In this document: in pieces, positions 1 to 11,386 of the stretch
Layout of the letters: each line of letters begins with the position of its first letter
Numbering within the stretch: the stretch's first letter is position 1
Assembly (NCBI GenBank): GCA_019096155.1
Contig: JAHCVI010000003.1
Coordinates: 2,480,001-2,544,000, forward strand
Length of the DNA stretch: 64,000 bases
Direction: 5' to 3'
Source: Staphylotrichum longicolle
Lineage: Eukaryota; Ascomycota; Sordariomycetes; Sordariales; Chaetomiaceae
Program-made: the position numbers and the translations under genes
The notes under the pieces: generated by a model
The model's input: only the letters and a program-made list of their open reading frames with translations
The model's database searches: none
What the model was told of the DNA's origin: nothing

Positions 1-125
1 CCGTCTTGTCTCCAGGCTGAAATCAGGGCTTTGCCGAGGGCGAGGTCGCTGGGGGAGTTGGTGATGCGGGTGGGGAGTCTGAATGTTGGGAGGTCGGCGG
101 TGGTCGCTTTGAAGCCTGGTGGCAT
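1..125 (-). CDS. N-terminal fragment of a probable 2-oxoglutarate/Fe(II) oxygenase (runs off left edge)
   Basis: An open frame begins with ATG at 125 and stays open to base 1, giving about 41 residues that start MPPGFKATTADLPTFRLPT and continue with a segment like ALGKALISAWRQDG. That opening resembles the N-terminus of fungal isopenicillin-N-synthase-like 2-oxoglutarate dioxygenases, where a short helix precedes the substrate-entry region. The catalytic HxD...H residues would lie outside the window, so the family call is inference from the N-terminus only. The gene would be transcribed leftward. No other gene lies within 1.4 kb upstream of it. Confidence 0.4.
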   Translation of the reverse strand, partial: MPPGFKATTADLPTFRLPTRITNSPSDLALGKALISAWRQD

Positions 126-1543
126 GGTGTTGGGAACATTGCTAGAGTTGGTGTTGGGGTAGGATGCGCAGGGTGGTGCTGTTGGTGTTGATCGTGCGTT
201 CGCTGCCTGTGTGGGGAGGGCTGCCGCAGTGCTCATGCGGGAGGCACGCAGGCGCAGGGGGGGGATGATGCGGACCCTGCAGGGGAGACCTCGCGTGAGG
301 AGGATCATGGTTGGTTTTTCTTGATTTTGGAGAGTGGGTAAAGGGAGGGTGGGTGTAAGCGACTGGGACTTGTGTGACCTGATTTTCGATGTTCGACAGC
401 AAAACTGCTGCTTGCGGACACTGGGCTGAAGTGCTTTTTGATTCAAAAGAGAGAGAGAGGCGTCGGCGGGTTTGTGCCCTTGTTATTTCTTTTTTCCAAT
501 ATGCGGGGTGCGAGTTGCCAAAACTGCATGCCCCCAGCCCGAAAACGTGTGTGGCTGCTTCCTTGCCGATGGTGTTGTGCTCGACCGTATCAACATGGCG
601 CCTTCCCGTTTGTCTCAACCACCCCAATTCGGGCTCCCGTCTGAGACAGTGCAAAGTGGAGCCTGATCTCCTAGACGTTACCGATTAGGTGCTTTTGCTG
701 TGGTGAGCACTTGCCTCCTCTGTTTGGGTGTTCCTTCACTGCCCAGTTCCTTCAACGTATAGCAGCCACATGGTGGCCGTGGGAGCAGTTCTGTTGCGTA
801 CTGTCTAAGAACGGAATGTCGGCGGCGGTCCGCCCTCATCTCCAGACCACATCACATCGCGAATACCTCAAAACAAAACTTTATTACTTCTGGATGTTCA
901 TGTCTCAGTCGGCTCCAGAGACAGCTACAGAGAACAGCAAAGAAAGCTGATGCGCTCGACCTGCAAACTGATCGTTTTCTAGATGCAATCATCCTCCGGA
1001 TCTGCGGATATCCGATGTTAGCGCCACTTTGTCACTTCTGGAATGACGGACGAGAAGCAGCCATCCGCTGGATTGCAGGATCGTTTGGCTCGAACAACGA
1101 GGTGTTGATCTTGATTCCTGGCAAGGAGACCGTGCGGTTGAGTCCATGACTGCTCTTTGTTTGGATCACACCTTGGGGACCCGTGGCCATCCGTGTCCTG
1201 TCCCAGAAGCCCCGCGCTTTATTGGGACGGCGAAATTGAATGGCATCTGCGAAGCGAGACGCGGGTCTATTGTGAGCGGTCTTTTATGACTCTAAATAAA
1301 GGTTTGTACAAAAATGTGTATCACGCTCGTCCTACTTTCCCATCTCCCGCAACAGCCCTAGCCAAACGTTTTCCAGCTCTTGGTCACGCTAATTCCGAAT
1401 CCTTGAAGCCAAACCTTCCTGCAAGATTTAAAAATTACTTTTTGTCGTGCTGACAGCAGCAAGAATAAAGGCAGTGTCCAGCATGCATCTGGATCCACCA
1501 TCCCAAAGCCGACATTAGCACCCTGCTGCCAAGCCGGCGGTGG
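126..1543. other. Intergenic stretch, no gene seen
   Basis: I see no convincing coding sequence. Short open frames exist on both strands but have no family signature, splice structure or sustained codon bias. A purine-rich agag stretch lies near 445-460. It would contain the promoter of the edge gene (leftward) and the 3' flank of the Ser/Thr-rich gene. Confidence 0.5.
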
Positions 1544-2224
1544 TCAAACGGCCAGCCTGGGACGAAGCCTACTGCCAGAACCTCGACGCGGCAGGGTCCC
1601 GTTCCACGCCGGATACGACGTGTGCCACTGGCCGTCGTCGTACGTCGTGGTACTGCTGCTAAGAGCCGTTGGGACGGGGGTGGCAGCCGAGGTGAACGAC
1701 GTGACTGTTTGCGATGTTGTTGCCGAGTCCGAGCTGACTGCAATAGATGTTGTCTGTGATCCCGTTTGTGCTGAGGTTGTCGAGACAGTGCGAGTGTTGA
1801 TGTCAGAAGCTGTCGTGGTGGTGGTTGTGGATCCTGGGCTAGCGACGTCGACAATGTGGATTGTTTTCGTGACAATGAAAGTTTCGACGAGACGCTCTGT
1901 AGTTGGTGGCGAGGCCACATAGACGGTGCGGAAAGACGTCTTTGGGGGCAGAGTTGCCACAACCGTGACTGTCACGGTGCCGGTCGGTGGAGGCCCAAGC
2001 CCGGGCCCGGAGCCGGCGCCGGAGCCAGAGTCAGACCCACCAGAACCTCCGGGACTGGATCCACCCTGGCCCGAGCCTCCATCAATGGGCACCACTGAGT
2101 AAGTGGCCCTTGCCGCTAGCTCTGGCGACGGTGCCAATCGTTGATCAATGACTGGCAGACATTGGCAGGTCGACACAAATGCGGAGATGGTAGGTAAAAT
2201 GGAAGCTGCGCGGCCGAGACGCAT
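1544..2224 (-). CDS. Secreted Ser/Thr-rich low-complexity protein, 226 aa
   Basis: A single open frame from ATG 2224 to TGA 1544. The first 22 or so residues (MRLGRAASILPTISAFVSTC) look like a weak signal peptide. Residues 45-80 are Gly/Ser/Pro-rich, and residues 80-200 are dominated by Thr, Ser and Val (TVTVTV, TTTTTT), as in heavily O-mannosylated fungal wall or secreted proteins. A YDDGQWHTSYPAW motif sits near the C-terminus. There is no GPI attachment signal in the frame as read. The last 20 residues are basic and may be read-through past an unrecognised splice site. No enzymatic domain is visible and I do not recognise the protein. It is divergent from the annexin gene. Confidence 0.5.
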   Translation of the reverse strand: MRLGRAASILPTISAFVSTCQCLPVIDQRLAPSPELAARATYSVVPIDGGSGQGGSSPGGSGGSDSGSGAGSGPGLGPPPTGTVTVTVVATLPPKTSFRTVYVASPPTTERLVETFIVTKTIHIVDVASPGSTTTTTTASDINTRTVSTTSAQTGSQTTSIAVSSDSATTSQTVTSFTSAATPVPTALSSSTTTYDDGQWHTSYPAWNGTLPRRGSGSRLRPRLAV

Positions 2225-3470
2225 CTTGGCACGCCGTTTCTCTGGTGCAAGTGCCCGATGCTGCCGTGTTCAGCAACGAGAAGTTCTTGACTTGCAGCAG
2301 GGATGCAGTCCAAGGAAAGCGATGCATGAAAAAGAGAATGCCATAGAGTTGGGTAAAGATCACCGCGGGTAATAAACTCCATGTTCCATATTCTCAAAAT
2401 TGCGGTGGCTGGCTCCTTGGTCGTGCTCCATTTGGTGACTTCTGGTGTGACTCGGCGGGTTATCGACACTAAAATTCAGGTGGTTGAGGGTTCCACGGCG
2501 CTTATCGTGGCAGCCCGTCCTCCCAGCCACCTCTTCCGTCTGGAAAAGTTGCAGTAGTGGCTGTTTCAATGCAAGGGCTCAACATCTGGGCTGCAGGCTT
2601 GACCCGACACAGTCTCGCGAGAAGTTGGTCCTTGCAAACACCCACAATCATACTATTACGAGCGCACCTTGTCTCCTGAAACCCCCCGATTCTTTGTTTG
2701 GGTTTTCTAGTTGTCCAGATGAGGTTCCTGTTCTGACTGGCTGGACGCCATGTGTTTGGCCACGAACCGATGTGGGGCTTTCTTGCCGCTTTACCCCACC
2801 TCCCTGTGGCTTGCTGAGCTTGCGCACAGGACTCGTGCATGCTCGCTTTGGCCATTGCCATCAAGTTGGAACTTATTCCCCGTTCGCAAAGAGAGTGCAA
2901 AGGCTTCGTTCTTGTCGTGTCCTCTCCCAAGACCAGCCAGCGTCGCACCTCTTGCCATATTCAATGTCAAGATTAGTCTTGTTATTCTTCCATACATACC
3001 TACTCAAAAAAGAGCCACTCGTTTCTCCTGTCTTCCTGGCGCAACCGCGCTGACCGTCCGAAATGCATCCATCCAAAGGTCCTGGTCTTGGCGCCGGGCG
3101 AAATGCCCTGCTGAGCCACACCTATGACAGCACTGCCTGCTTCGCGGCCTCCAGAGCCGAGAGAGCTCATTGCCAATGGAAGGCGCGATGGAATAATTGA
3201 TCTGCAGGTCACAGCCTCGGTGGCCCCATCTTGAATTTGATGAACGCGTCAGGTATATAATTCCAGGCTTGCCCGGGTTGCGGGCGTAAGAATTCCAGGA
3301 ACCTGATTTCTGTCACTAAGCCCACCGTGCCCCTCCCCCGCACTCCCCGAGCGCGCCCGAGAGAATCCCTCGCCTGACCAAACCGAACGAGCGCGCGTGC
3401 AACTTGCCCATTTCCCCGAGCCATCGATCAAGCCATTTCACACCCCCTGCAGCGCGCTTTCGTTTTCGAT
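2225..3470. other. Divergent intergenic region between the Ser/Thr-rich gene and annexin
   Basis: It holds the promoters of two divergent genes. Near the annexin start there is a TATA-like element and C/T-rich tracts around 3325-3360, common just upstream of fungal start sites. A 189-codon open frame on the plus strand (2484-3053) has no family signature and I do not call it. Confidence 0.45.
3254..3260 (+). promoter_or_regulatory. TATA-like element upstream of annexin
   Basis: TATATAA about 217 bp upstream of the annexin ATG (3471), followed by pyrimidine-rich sequence. A core promoter role is inferred from position and motif only. Confidence 0.4.
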
Positions 3471-5057
3471 ATGTCTTACCCAGGGTACCCGCCATATGGC
3501 CGTGAGTGACCAGTTCTTCGAGAGGAAACCGCACGCGACAAGGCTGACAAAACACAGAACCCCCTCCGCAACAAGGGGGATACTACCAGCAACCACCCCC
3601 TCCCCAGCAGTACGGCGCTCCGCCGCCGGGTCAAGGCCAATACTACCAGCAGCCTCCCCAAGGCTATGGACAACAACCACCCCCGCCTCAGGGTTACGGA
3701 CAACCCCCTCCACCTCCTCAGGGCTATGGAGCCCCTCCGCAACCCTACGGCGCCCCTTCACCCCAACCCTACGGTGCCGCGCCCCCTCCCGGCCAATACT
3801 ATCCTCCACCGCAGCAAGGAGGTTATGGCGCGCCGCCGCCGCCACCTCCGCAACAATACGGCGCACAGCCGCCATACGGACAACCGCCCCCTCAACAACC
3901 CTACGGACAGCAGCCTTATGGGCAGCCTCCGCCTCAGCAGTACCCGTCGTACCAGCAACACTACCCGCCCACGCCGCCTTCTGCCGGGTACGGGCCTCCA
4001 CAGATCATCGCATGGAACGGCGACGCGGATGCTCACGGCCTGAGGTCGGCCATGAAGGGGTTCGGCACGGACGAGAAGGCTCTGATACGGATTCTGGCAA
4101 CCAAGGACCCCTTGCAGATCCAAACCATGCGCGATGCGTACTCGCGTCTGCACCGCCGGGATCTCGCGGCAGACATCAAGAGTGAAACGAGCGGCTGGTT
4201 TGAGGCCGGCCTCGTCTCCCTCGCCCGCGGGCCCCTGCTCAGCGACGTCCACCTGCTTCGCGAAGCCATGTCCGGCATGGGAACCAAGGAGAAGGCCCTC
4301 AACGACGTGCTTCTCGGGCGGACAAACGCCGACATGAACGCCATCAAGAGCGAGTACCACCGCGTCTTCCACCGGAGGCTTGAGGACGATGTGCGGGGCG
4401 ACCTGAGCATGAAGACGGAGAGGCATTTCATGATTGTGCTCGGGGCGACGCGGGCCGAGGACTCGGCGCCCATCATTAAGGCCGAGACTGACCGCGACGT
4501 CAACGACCTGTACAACGCGACCGAGGGCAAGATTGGCACAGACGAGATGAAGGTGTGCAGCATTCTGAGCACGCGGAACGACAACCAGATTCGTGCCATC
4601 GCGTACGAGTACCAGCAGAAGTATGCGCGTAACCTGGAAGATGTCATTCGCAGGGTGAGTTCAGCGCCGACAGAGGATATACGAGCGAACTGATCTAACA
4701 AGAACTGGCAGGAGTTCTCGGGCCACATGGAGGACGCCCTTCTCTTCCAGTTGCGCAACGCCGTCGACAAGTACATGCACCAGGCATCGCTTCTCGAAGA
4801 CGCGATGGCTGGCGCCGGCACCAAGGATTATCTCCTCGTCAGCCGTGTCGTCCGCTTCCGTATGTGCCCCCGCCCCTCTTCCTCCTCTACACGATAGAAG
4901 CTAACATGCTGGATTAGACTGGGATCGCAACAACATGGCCAATGTCCGCGGCGCGTATGAGAAGCGGTACCGCCGCAACCTGGCGAGCAGGATTAAGGGC
5001 GAGACCAGCGGGGACTACGAGCGGTTGATGTTGGCATGCATTGGGGAGCGTGTATAA
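3471..5057 (+). CDS. Annexin with Pro/Tyr/Gly/Gln-rich N-terminal domain, 471 aa
   Basis: Four exons: 3471-3501, 3558-4654, 4712-4859 and 4918-5057, with introns of 56, 57 and 58 bp that keep the frame; it ends at TAA 5055-5057. Residues 1 to about 160 are an uninterrupted run of QGYG, QPYG and PPQQ motifs. Four annexin repeats follow. The calcium-site signatures are partly kept: GFGTDEKAL in repeat 1, GMGTKEKAL in repeat 2, KIGTDEMKV in repeat 3 and GAGTKDYLL in repeat 4. Annexins bind acidic phospholipid membranes in a calcium-dependent way. The long PYGQ head resembles that of animal annexins A7 and A11 and is compositionally prone to condensate formation (inference). The ATG at 3471 gives MSYPGYPPYG and is split from the rest of the head by intron 1. 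Confidence 0.93.
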
Positions 5058-6846
5058 GGCTCCTCTTTTCTTTGAGTGGGAGGGGAGAGGGTTGGAGGAG
5101 GGAGCTGCTTTGTTCCTTGGCCCGAGTTGAAGGGGCTGTCGAATTCTTTTGGTGATACCTTGGGGTGGACAGGGCGGTTAGTTGTCTCTGGCTGCTGTCT
5201 GAGATCCGGGCGTTGTGTGACCAACTCAGTTACTTTTTTTCACATCTTTATGTTATCCATGGCCAAGACTACCGCTTATTGAACCAAAAAAGAAAAAGGT
5301 GACATGTTCTTCTCGAACTGCGAGTGACTTTCCGTGCCAGTTTTTCGCCCTTCTGGTCCTCCAGTCGATATACCAGACTGTGTTCGGTTTAGAGGTCCCA
5401 ATAAATCGCTCCTATGCCTGGCTTCTGAGCCGAACTCGGCATTCGGCGCATTTACCCGCGGGAGAGGCCAATGACGCAACCCATGGTCTGCATGTGAATG
5501 TGTTCGGAATCAGATGCATTCCACTGCCTTCATGGCGTTGACTCCATCTCGCCAGCACTTCTAAAATCTTCCTGACCAACACAACACGGCCGGCGGCCAT
5601 TCTTTCACTCTTCCTTGGGGTATTTCTTGCTTTTTGTCAGCGGGCGGGCAAGAAGGATGACATTGATGGAACACAGAAAGCTCCTTGCAGCGGCTATTCC
5701 CGGGCTGTTGATATGTTAAGGTAGCAGTAATAATTCATGATCTGTAGGTGCTTACGAAGTACGGCGAGATGCATTAATTCTCTGAGCCAACAACAGGCAA
5801 CCTCCAGCAAAAGCAGTATCTGTCACATTGATGCGCGCCAAGCTTCAGGGCTGGACAAGCCAACAACCCGATAATGCAAGGATTCGAAGACGTTATCAGC
5901 ATTTGTGTGGTCACGGATTCCATCTTCCATCTGCGACAGTTGCCAAAGACGGAAGTCAATTGCAGCGTCGTACCCCAGAGTCTCATGCTCAGACGCGATC
6001 TGCCGCAGCTGCTGCAGAGATAGCACCGATCTTATACAACATTGTTTCAGCGCCTGATGCAACGCTGGTGGTTCCCATGGCTCCTCTTCAGCTTCCCAAC
6101 AACACCCCATGCGGAGCGCTAGACTTGGACTGTCATTTTACACGCATGGTGACGGAGACGCGCGAAGAACCGAGCAGCACCTTCCATCACGGCGAGCAAC
6201 ATTGACATCTGAAAGGATCCACGCTCCCATGCTCCACCAGGAGCTGAATGCTGGCTCCATCGTTAACTTGCTCTGCAAAGGCGAAAGCGGAAAGTGGAGC
6301 CAGAAAAGTTTGGCTTGTGGAAACCATGGTGTCGGGGCACTAACGAAAAGCGCAGGTTAGCAGATATATATCTCGGAAGCTAGCCGGATTGGATGGCATG
6401 GTTTAATTAAGATGTTAATCATTTTTATTAAAACAAAGAAGGTGCCCGCCCATTTACCCGAAAAAAACTTTGAGACGAAGATAATAGCAACGCTACCTAA
6501 ATTTGCCTTACTTTCCTTTCTAACAGCAGGAAAACCCGACCATCTTCGAGACGCTGCAGGTGCCATTCTGGCACGCCCATTTCGTGTTTTTATCTCTTCC
6601 TCTTCTCTGGCGTTCTGCCTGCGCAGGTTTGCTGAGCCTCCTGCTTGTTCAACGGCACACGGGTACCGTTGCCGTTCGCCTGCCGGGATCGTGAGATTTG
6701 CTCCCTTGCTTGGGGATCGGGCCCAAAACCAGCAGCACAAAAGGCACAGACGCCGCAAGGGAAGACTAGCGCAATCGGAGCCCTGGATTGAAACAACTTC
6801 TTGACCTTTACGAGCCGGCAACGAGGGTCGAATTTTTTTTGCTACG
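5058..6846. other. Intergenic stretch, no gene seen
   Basis: 1.8 kb between two plus-strand genes. It holds the annexin 3' region and the promoter of the zinc-finger gene. AT-richer sequence at 6360-6480 and an A/T run just before the next ATG (6832-6841) are the only compositional features. Short open frames on both strands lack family signatures. Confidence 0.45.
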
Positions 6847-8319
6847 ATGGATGGTGCAGGACAAGACGAGCCAAGGCACTCTGAACAAGGCGCCCCCAAC
6901 CTGCGGCAACGAACACCGGATGCACCCAGCGCCATGGTATCAGACGTCCCGCAGCCGGCATTGTCGCCCACAACTGCCGCGGCCACGGAGAGCACGGTCA
7001 CCCGTGGCTTTTCAGTAACGGAGACCCAAACAACAAATCTGGGGACGGCGCAGGCCGCAAGTCCGACGTCTCAGCTTCAGACGATGGCCGACACAAGCAC
7101 GCAGCGTGCTCCGTCGATGCCAGGCTCAGACTCAAATGCTGGACAGGGTGAACCCGCTGACCGAAGACAGCAGGGGTGGAGCGACACGACACTTCAGGCC
7201 AAACCGGGAAATTCGCAGGTCCCTGGAACCCGAACCATCGAGTCTCCACAGCTGCCACCACCGCCTGTGCAGCCAGCTCCAGGGCCACCACCTCAACAGC
7301 CGCAACAGCCCCAGCACCACCCACACCCGCCGCCTCCACATCCTCAGCACCATCTTCAACCACGACATCCGCCCGTGCCAACACCGGCGCCCGCATCCGC
7401 GCCTCCGCCTCCGGCCCCGGCCCCGGCCACATATTCACCTCACGGCGCTCCGCATCCGCTTCCGCATCCGCAGCCGACGCCGTCGCATCATCAGCACCCC
7501 CATTCCCTCCCCCTTCCACCGCCTCCACAGCACCAGCACCAGCACACGCTGCGTTTCCAGCAACCGGCCCCACAGTCTCACACGAACACTCAAATTCCTC
7601 ATCAGTATCAACAACAGCCTCAACACCACTCCCACCAGCAACACCATCAGCACCATCAGCAACATCATCAACCCCACCACCACCAGCCGCCGCCACTATT
7701 ACCGTCACAGCCGCAGTCACACGCGCCCGCGACACCCGTGACACCCCGTGACACCTTTGCCTCCTCTGCAACCGCCACACGCGTCCCAGTTCCATTCGCA
7801 TTCCCAACCCCAACCCCAACCCGTGCTCAGGTCCCAGGCGCCGTCCCATCACCACGCGTCGTTTCCCACAAGCCCATCATCATGGACCCGCCCGCTGCGC
7901 GGAAGCCAGGTGAGCCGTCCCAGGCACGCGGCGCAGTGGGCTTCCCGTCGCCCACCCGAGACTACGCAACCGTCAACCCCAAGTTCGTCGACGACTGCAC
8001 GCGCATGAACTTTGCCATCCAGCAGAGCGTGCCCGAGGCCGTCCGGCGCATCGTCCGGGACCACTGGGAAAAGTGCCTCCTCGGCTCCGAGTTTCATCAA
8101 GCGTTCATTGTAAGTTCGTCTCATGTGGTGCCCGGTTATTGTTCATCCCTTCTGTTTCTTTTGCATCTTGATAATCTCAGATCATTACTGGAGCTCGATA
8201 CATTGAATCAAGCCATTTCAACCTGAAACTTATTCCATGGGTTCCTTCCATCGCTCCTTCTCCCTCTCCAAACAATACCCAATTCCCCAACCTTCGCAAT
8301 CGGTTTCATGCATTCCAAT

Positions 8320-8367
<48 letters not shown>

Positions 8368-10239
8368 GCTTTTTTCCCCTCTTTTCGCGTCTTTCCTCTA
8401 CGTTCTATCACTCGCCCTCTTCCCACAACATGCGAGAATCGGCGTATTGCCAACCACCCTCGCAGCTCTCGCTAACCCACTCCCAGCTTAATGCTTCCAT
8501 TCACCATGCGCTTCCAAGCATTACACAACGTGCTGTAAGAGATTTCGGAGCCAAGATGGTCAGCGAGTCGAAACACGAACTCATAGAGCATTTCACGACC
8601 GAGGCGCTCGACGAGGTCGCCGACCTCATCATCGCCAGAGCCAGTGACAGCTTTCTTGACAAATGCCTCGAAAAGCGTCTTCTGACGATCGAGGCAAAAC
8701 CACTCATCAATGCGCTTGCCAAAGCTGAGCGCCTCGGGTACGAGCCAGGCGACATCGTCCAAGACGACCAGCACGAGCGCGTCATCCCGCAAGAGGCGTA
8801 CCCAGGTGCGGGTGCTGGTGCGACGCCGAATGGCTCTCACGTCCACGCGAGTCAGCCACTTCCCGCAGTGCCGCACCCAAGTCAAGGCCAGCTTCAATGC
8901 ATGAAGTGCTTCCGGACATTTGCTCACGCTGCGGCGTGCGACTACGTAAGTAACCCTCGTACACTCCCCGGACTTTAGTGCTAACTCTGCGTAGCATACA
9001 CGATTCAATGTCTGCAGTCACCTACCCCCGACAGCTCGTGGTTTTGAGCATTCGTGCCCACATTGCGGCCAGGGCTTTACTTCCTTGGACGCTGTACAAA
9101 ACGTACGTTTTGGTCACCAGCGGAATAACCAAGCGGTCAAAGATTGCTAACTTCTTGCCTAGCACCTCGACAACAAGATCTGCGGCAACTTTGGCCCGCC
9201 ACAGAAAGTGGCTCAGACGGCGAGCCACCCAGCGAGGAACTCGCCGGCTGCTCATCCCAGTCCCGCTGCCATCGTCCCTTCTGCTTCTCAACCCCGAGCC
9301 GCAAATGGGTTCTCGGCAACGCAACAATCAACTCCGGTCCATCCTAGAGTAGCTCGGGCCGCGGCAGCAACCCCCGGCTCAACGGGCTCCGGCATTGCGG
9401 CAGACCCGTACGGGCATCTCACCGAAGAGCAAATGCAGCAGATGACAGACGAGCTGCATGCAGCTGAGGAGAAGTACGCACCCCGGTTTGCAGAGGCGAA
9501 CGAAATTGCGGACGAGAACCTACGGAGGATGAAACTTGAGGGCCTCCGGAACAGCTTCGGCACCAAGCAATCCATGATCCGCAAGAAATACGGCGTGCGG
9601 CTGCGCGAGAGACGCACTAAAGCCGAGATCCAAGCGGAGAGAGAACGTTTGGGCCTCAAGAAGGCGGAAAGAGAAAAAGCGAGAGCATCGACGGGTGCCC
9701 AGCCGCCGAGTTCGAGCCCGGCAACCTTTGGCGACGTGGCCTCACGCCCTGCTGTCGCCAGTGGATGGACCGCGGCGAACGCGCCACGCGCGAACGCCGT
9801 CTGGGAGGAGCACGATGCCAAGCGCCGGCGTACAGACGACAGCGGCGGCTATCAAACGCCGTACAAGACCATGGCGGACGAGACGCCCACCCGCAAGACC
9901 CTGTCGGTGGCTGAAATGGGCGGCGGCCTCGCAGGGTCCTCTGCCACAGCCGCCACGCACGACCCGACTCTCCCTCCTCCCTCCCAACCATCGCGGGTGT
10001 ACGAGCAGTCCGGCGCACGAGTTGAGATCCACGAGCCATCCAGGACCGCTACCCCGACCGGCTCCGAACGGAGCGCCGCCAACGGGCACAACCGCGTTCC
10101 TAGCTCGGACGCGCGGCAGCCCGTAGTCATTGACGACGAGTCGTCTGACGACTCGGACGAGGACATCCCGTCGACGCTGCCCACCCACGTGCGCAAGAGC
10201 CTGGCTTCGGGGAGCAACTCGCTTCTGCCGGCGCCTTAG
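6847..10239 (+). CDS. Conserved-type fungal protein with Pro/His/Gln-rich head and two Cys/His zinc-finger segments, 968 aa
   Basis: Four exons: 6847-8109, 8487-8945, 8995-9102 and 9163-10239. All introns are phase 0. Residues 1-340 are low complexity, rich in Pro, Gln and His (HHQQHHQ-like runs near 255-280). Residues 370-570 are predicted helical and carry the segment interrupted by intron 1. Residues 550-620 hold a Cys/His region: CMKCFRTFAHAAACDYH joined across intron 2 to FNVCSHLPP, then CPHCGQGF...HLDNKIC, a C2HC-like finger joined across intron 3. The continuity of this Cys/His pattern across two splice junctions supports the model. Residues 650-730 are charged and helical, followed by a basic KRRR element that may be a nuclear signal. 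It could be a nuclear DNA- or RNA-binding protein (inference). I do not recognise a named family. Confidence 0.8.
8322..8366 (+). repeat. 45-base poly-T tract inside intron 1 of the zinc-finger gene
   Basis: An uninterrupted run of 45 T in a 377-bp intron (8110-8486), followed by a C/T-rich stretch. Such length is unstable and is also where assemblers misestimate copy number. It could act as an extended polypyrimidine tract, although the acceptor used is about 120 bp further on. Confidence 0.95.
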
Positions 10240-11386
10240 CGGGTGTTCTCCTAGGCAGGATTTCTCGATGGGCGCCTCTGATACTCTACAGAGCCCAGCT
10301 GGTGTTGGTGTGTACATAACATGGAGATACGTCGTGCTCCTGCGGCTTTCGTTCCATGGCAATTGCGTTACTGTGTCTACTTGTTTTCTTCGACGATACC
10401 CGGGTTCATCTCCAGATTCCCCGCTCTATTGCTTCCTCACCGGTCCACGAACTCGTGCGGCACCAGACATATTTCTTCTCTTGATGAACCACCTGGTTTC
10501 AGCCAAGGCTGGCCGGCGGGTTGGGGATCAAGAGTTTATCCCAGTTCCAGGGCCAATATCCCAAATGGCGGCGGTTGGTATTGATTGGGGTCGAGTGGAT
10601 GTGTTTTTGCGGGTTGCTTCACAGTGAGAGGAAAAGGAAAATAATACACAAGACTTGATACCCCTCTGATAAAACAGGCATTGATGTGGTTACCTATTGA
10701 TCGAGTGTGGCAAAGAACATGTGCAACGTGACAAGAGCCGACGATGGTATCCGCTGACCCTCGAATCTGCGCTTTAAAACGCGACCCCAAGGGACCTTGC
10801 TGCTCTGCCATCATCAGACGCTCTTCTGCGCAGTGACTGCCTCGTCCAATCGGCCGAGGAATACCACCCACCGTTTCTCCAAACGGTTTGCAAGACTCTT
10901 TTCACGTTGAGTAAAAACCACAACACGAACCCCCCCATGCCCCTGATGCCCTGCACGAGCTGAGAGACCTGAAAATGTACATTCTGTCCGTGCAGTTATA
11001 TACGATGCCACCGCCAGAAGCACGCTTCTGGGTTGCTCACCAACTAAACCTGACAAACCGGAAGTTGAGAAGAAAAGAGAAGAGAAACAAACCCACGCAA
11101 ATGCCGCCATAAGACAGGAAGAGTGACAATAGCCAGACCCAAGACCAAGGCAAACAAAACTCCCACGCTCATGTCCCAAAACACAAAATCATGGAAACCA
11201 GGCCATACCATCCTTTTCATCATCTTCTTCTTCTTCCCTTTCCTGTTCCGTTCCCTTCCCAGTCTGAATCACTTTCCTATCCCCCATCCGATTTCCAACC
11301 ATCCTACCCCCATCCCACCAGACACATTGCACCCCAAATTCCCCTGAGACACACACACCGAGACCACGTCCACACAACTAAAAAAA
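10240..11386. other. Convergent 3' intergenic region
   Basis: 1.1 kb between the 3' ends of two convergent genes. The right part (11190-11350) is strongly C/T-rich on the plus strand. No coding sequence is supported. Confidence 0.5.

Noticed and set aside
2484..3053. 189-codon plus-strand open frame between the Ser/Thr-rich gene and annexin
   Set aside because: Mixed composition, no domain, and it lies in a divergent promoter region.
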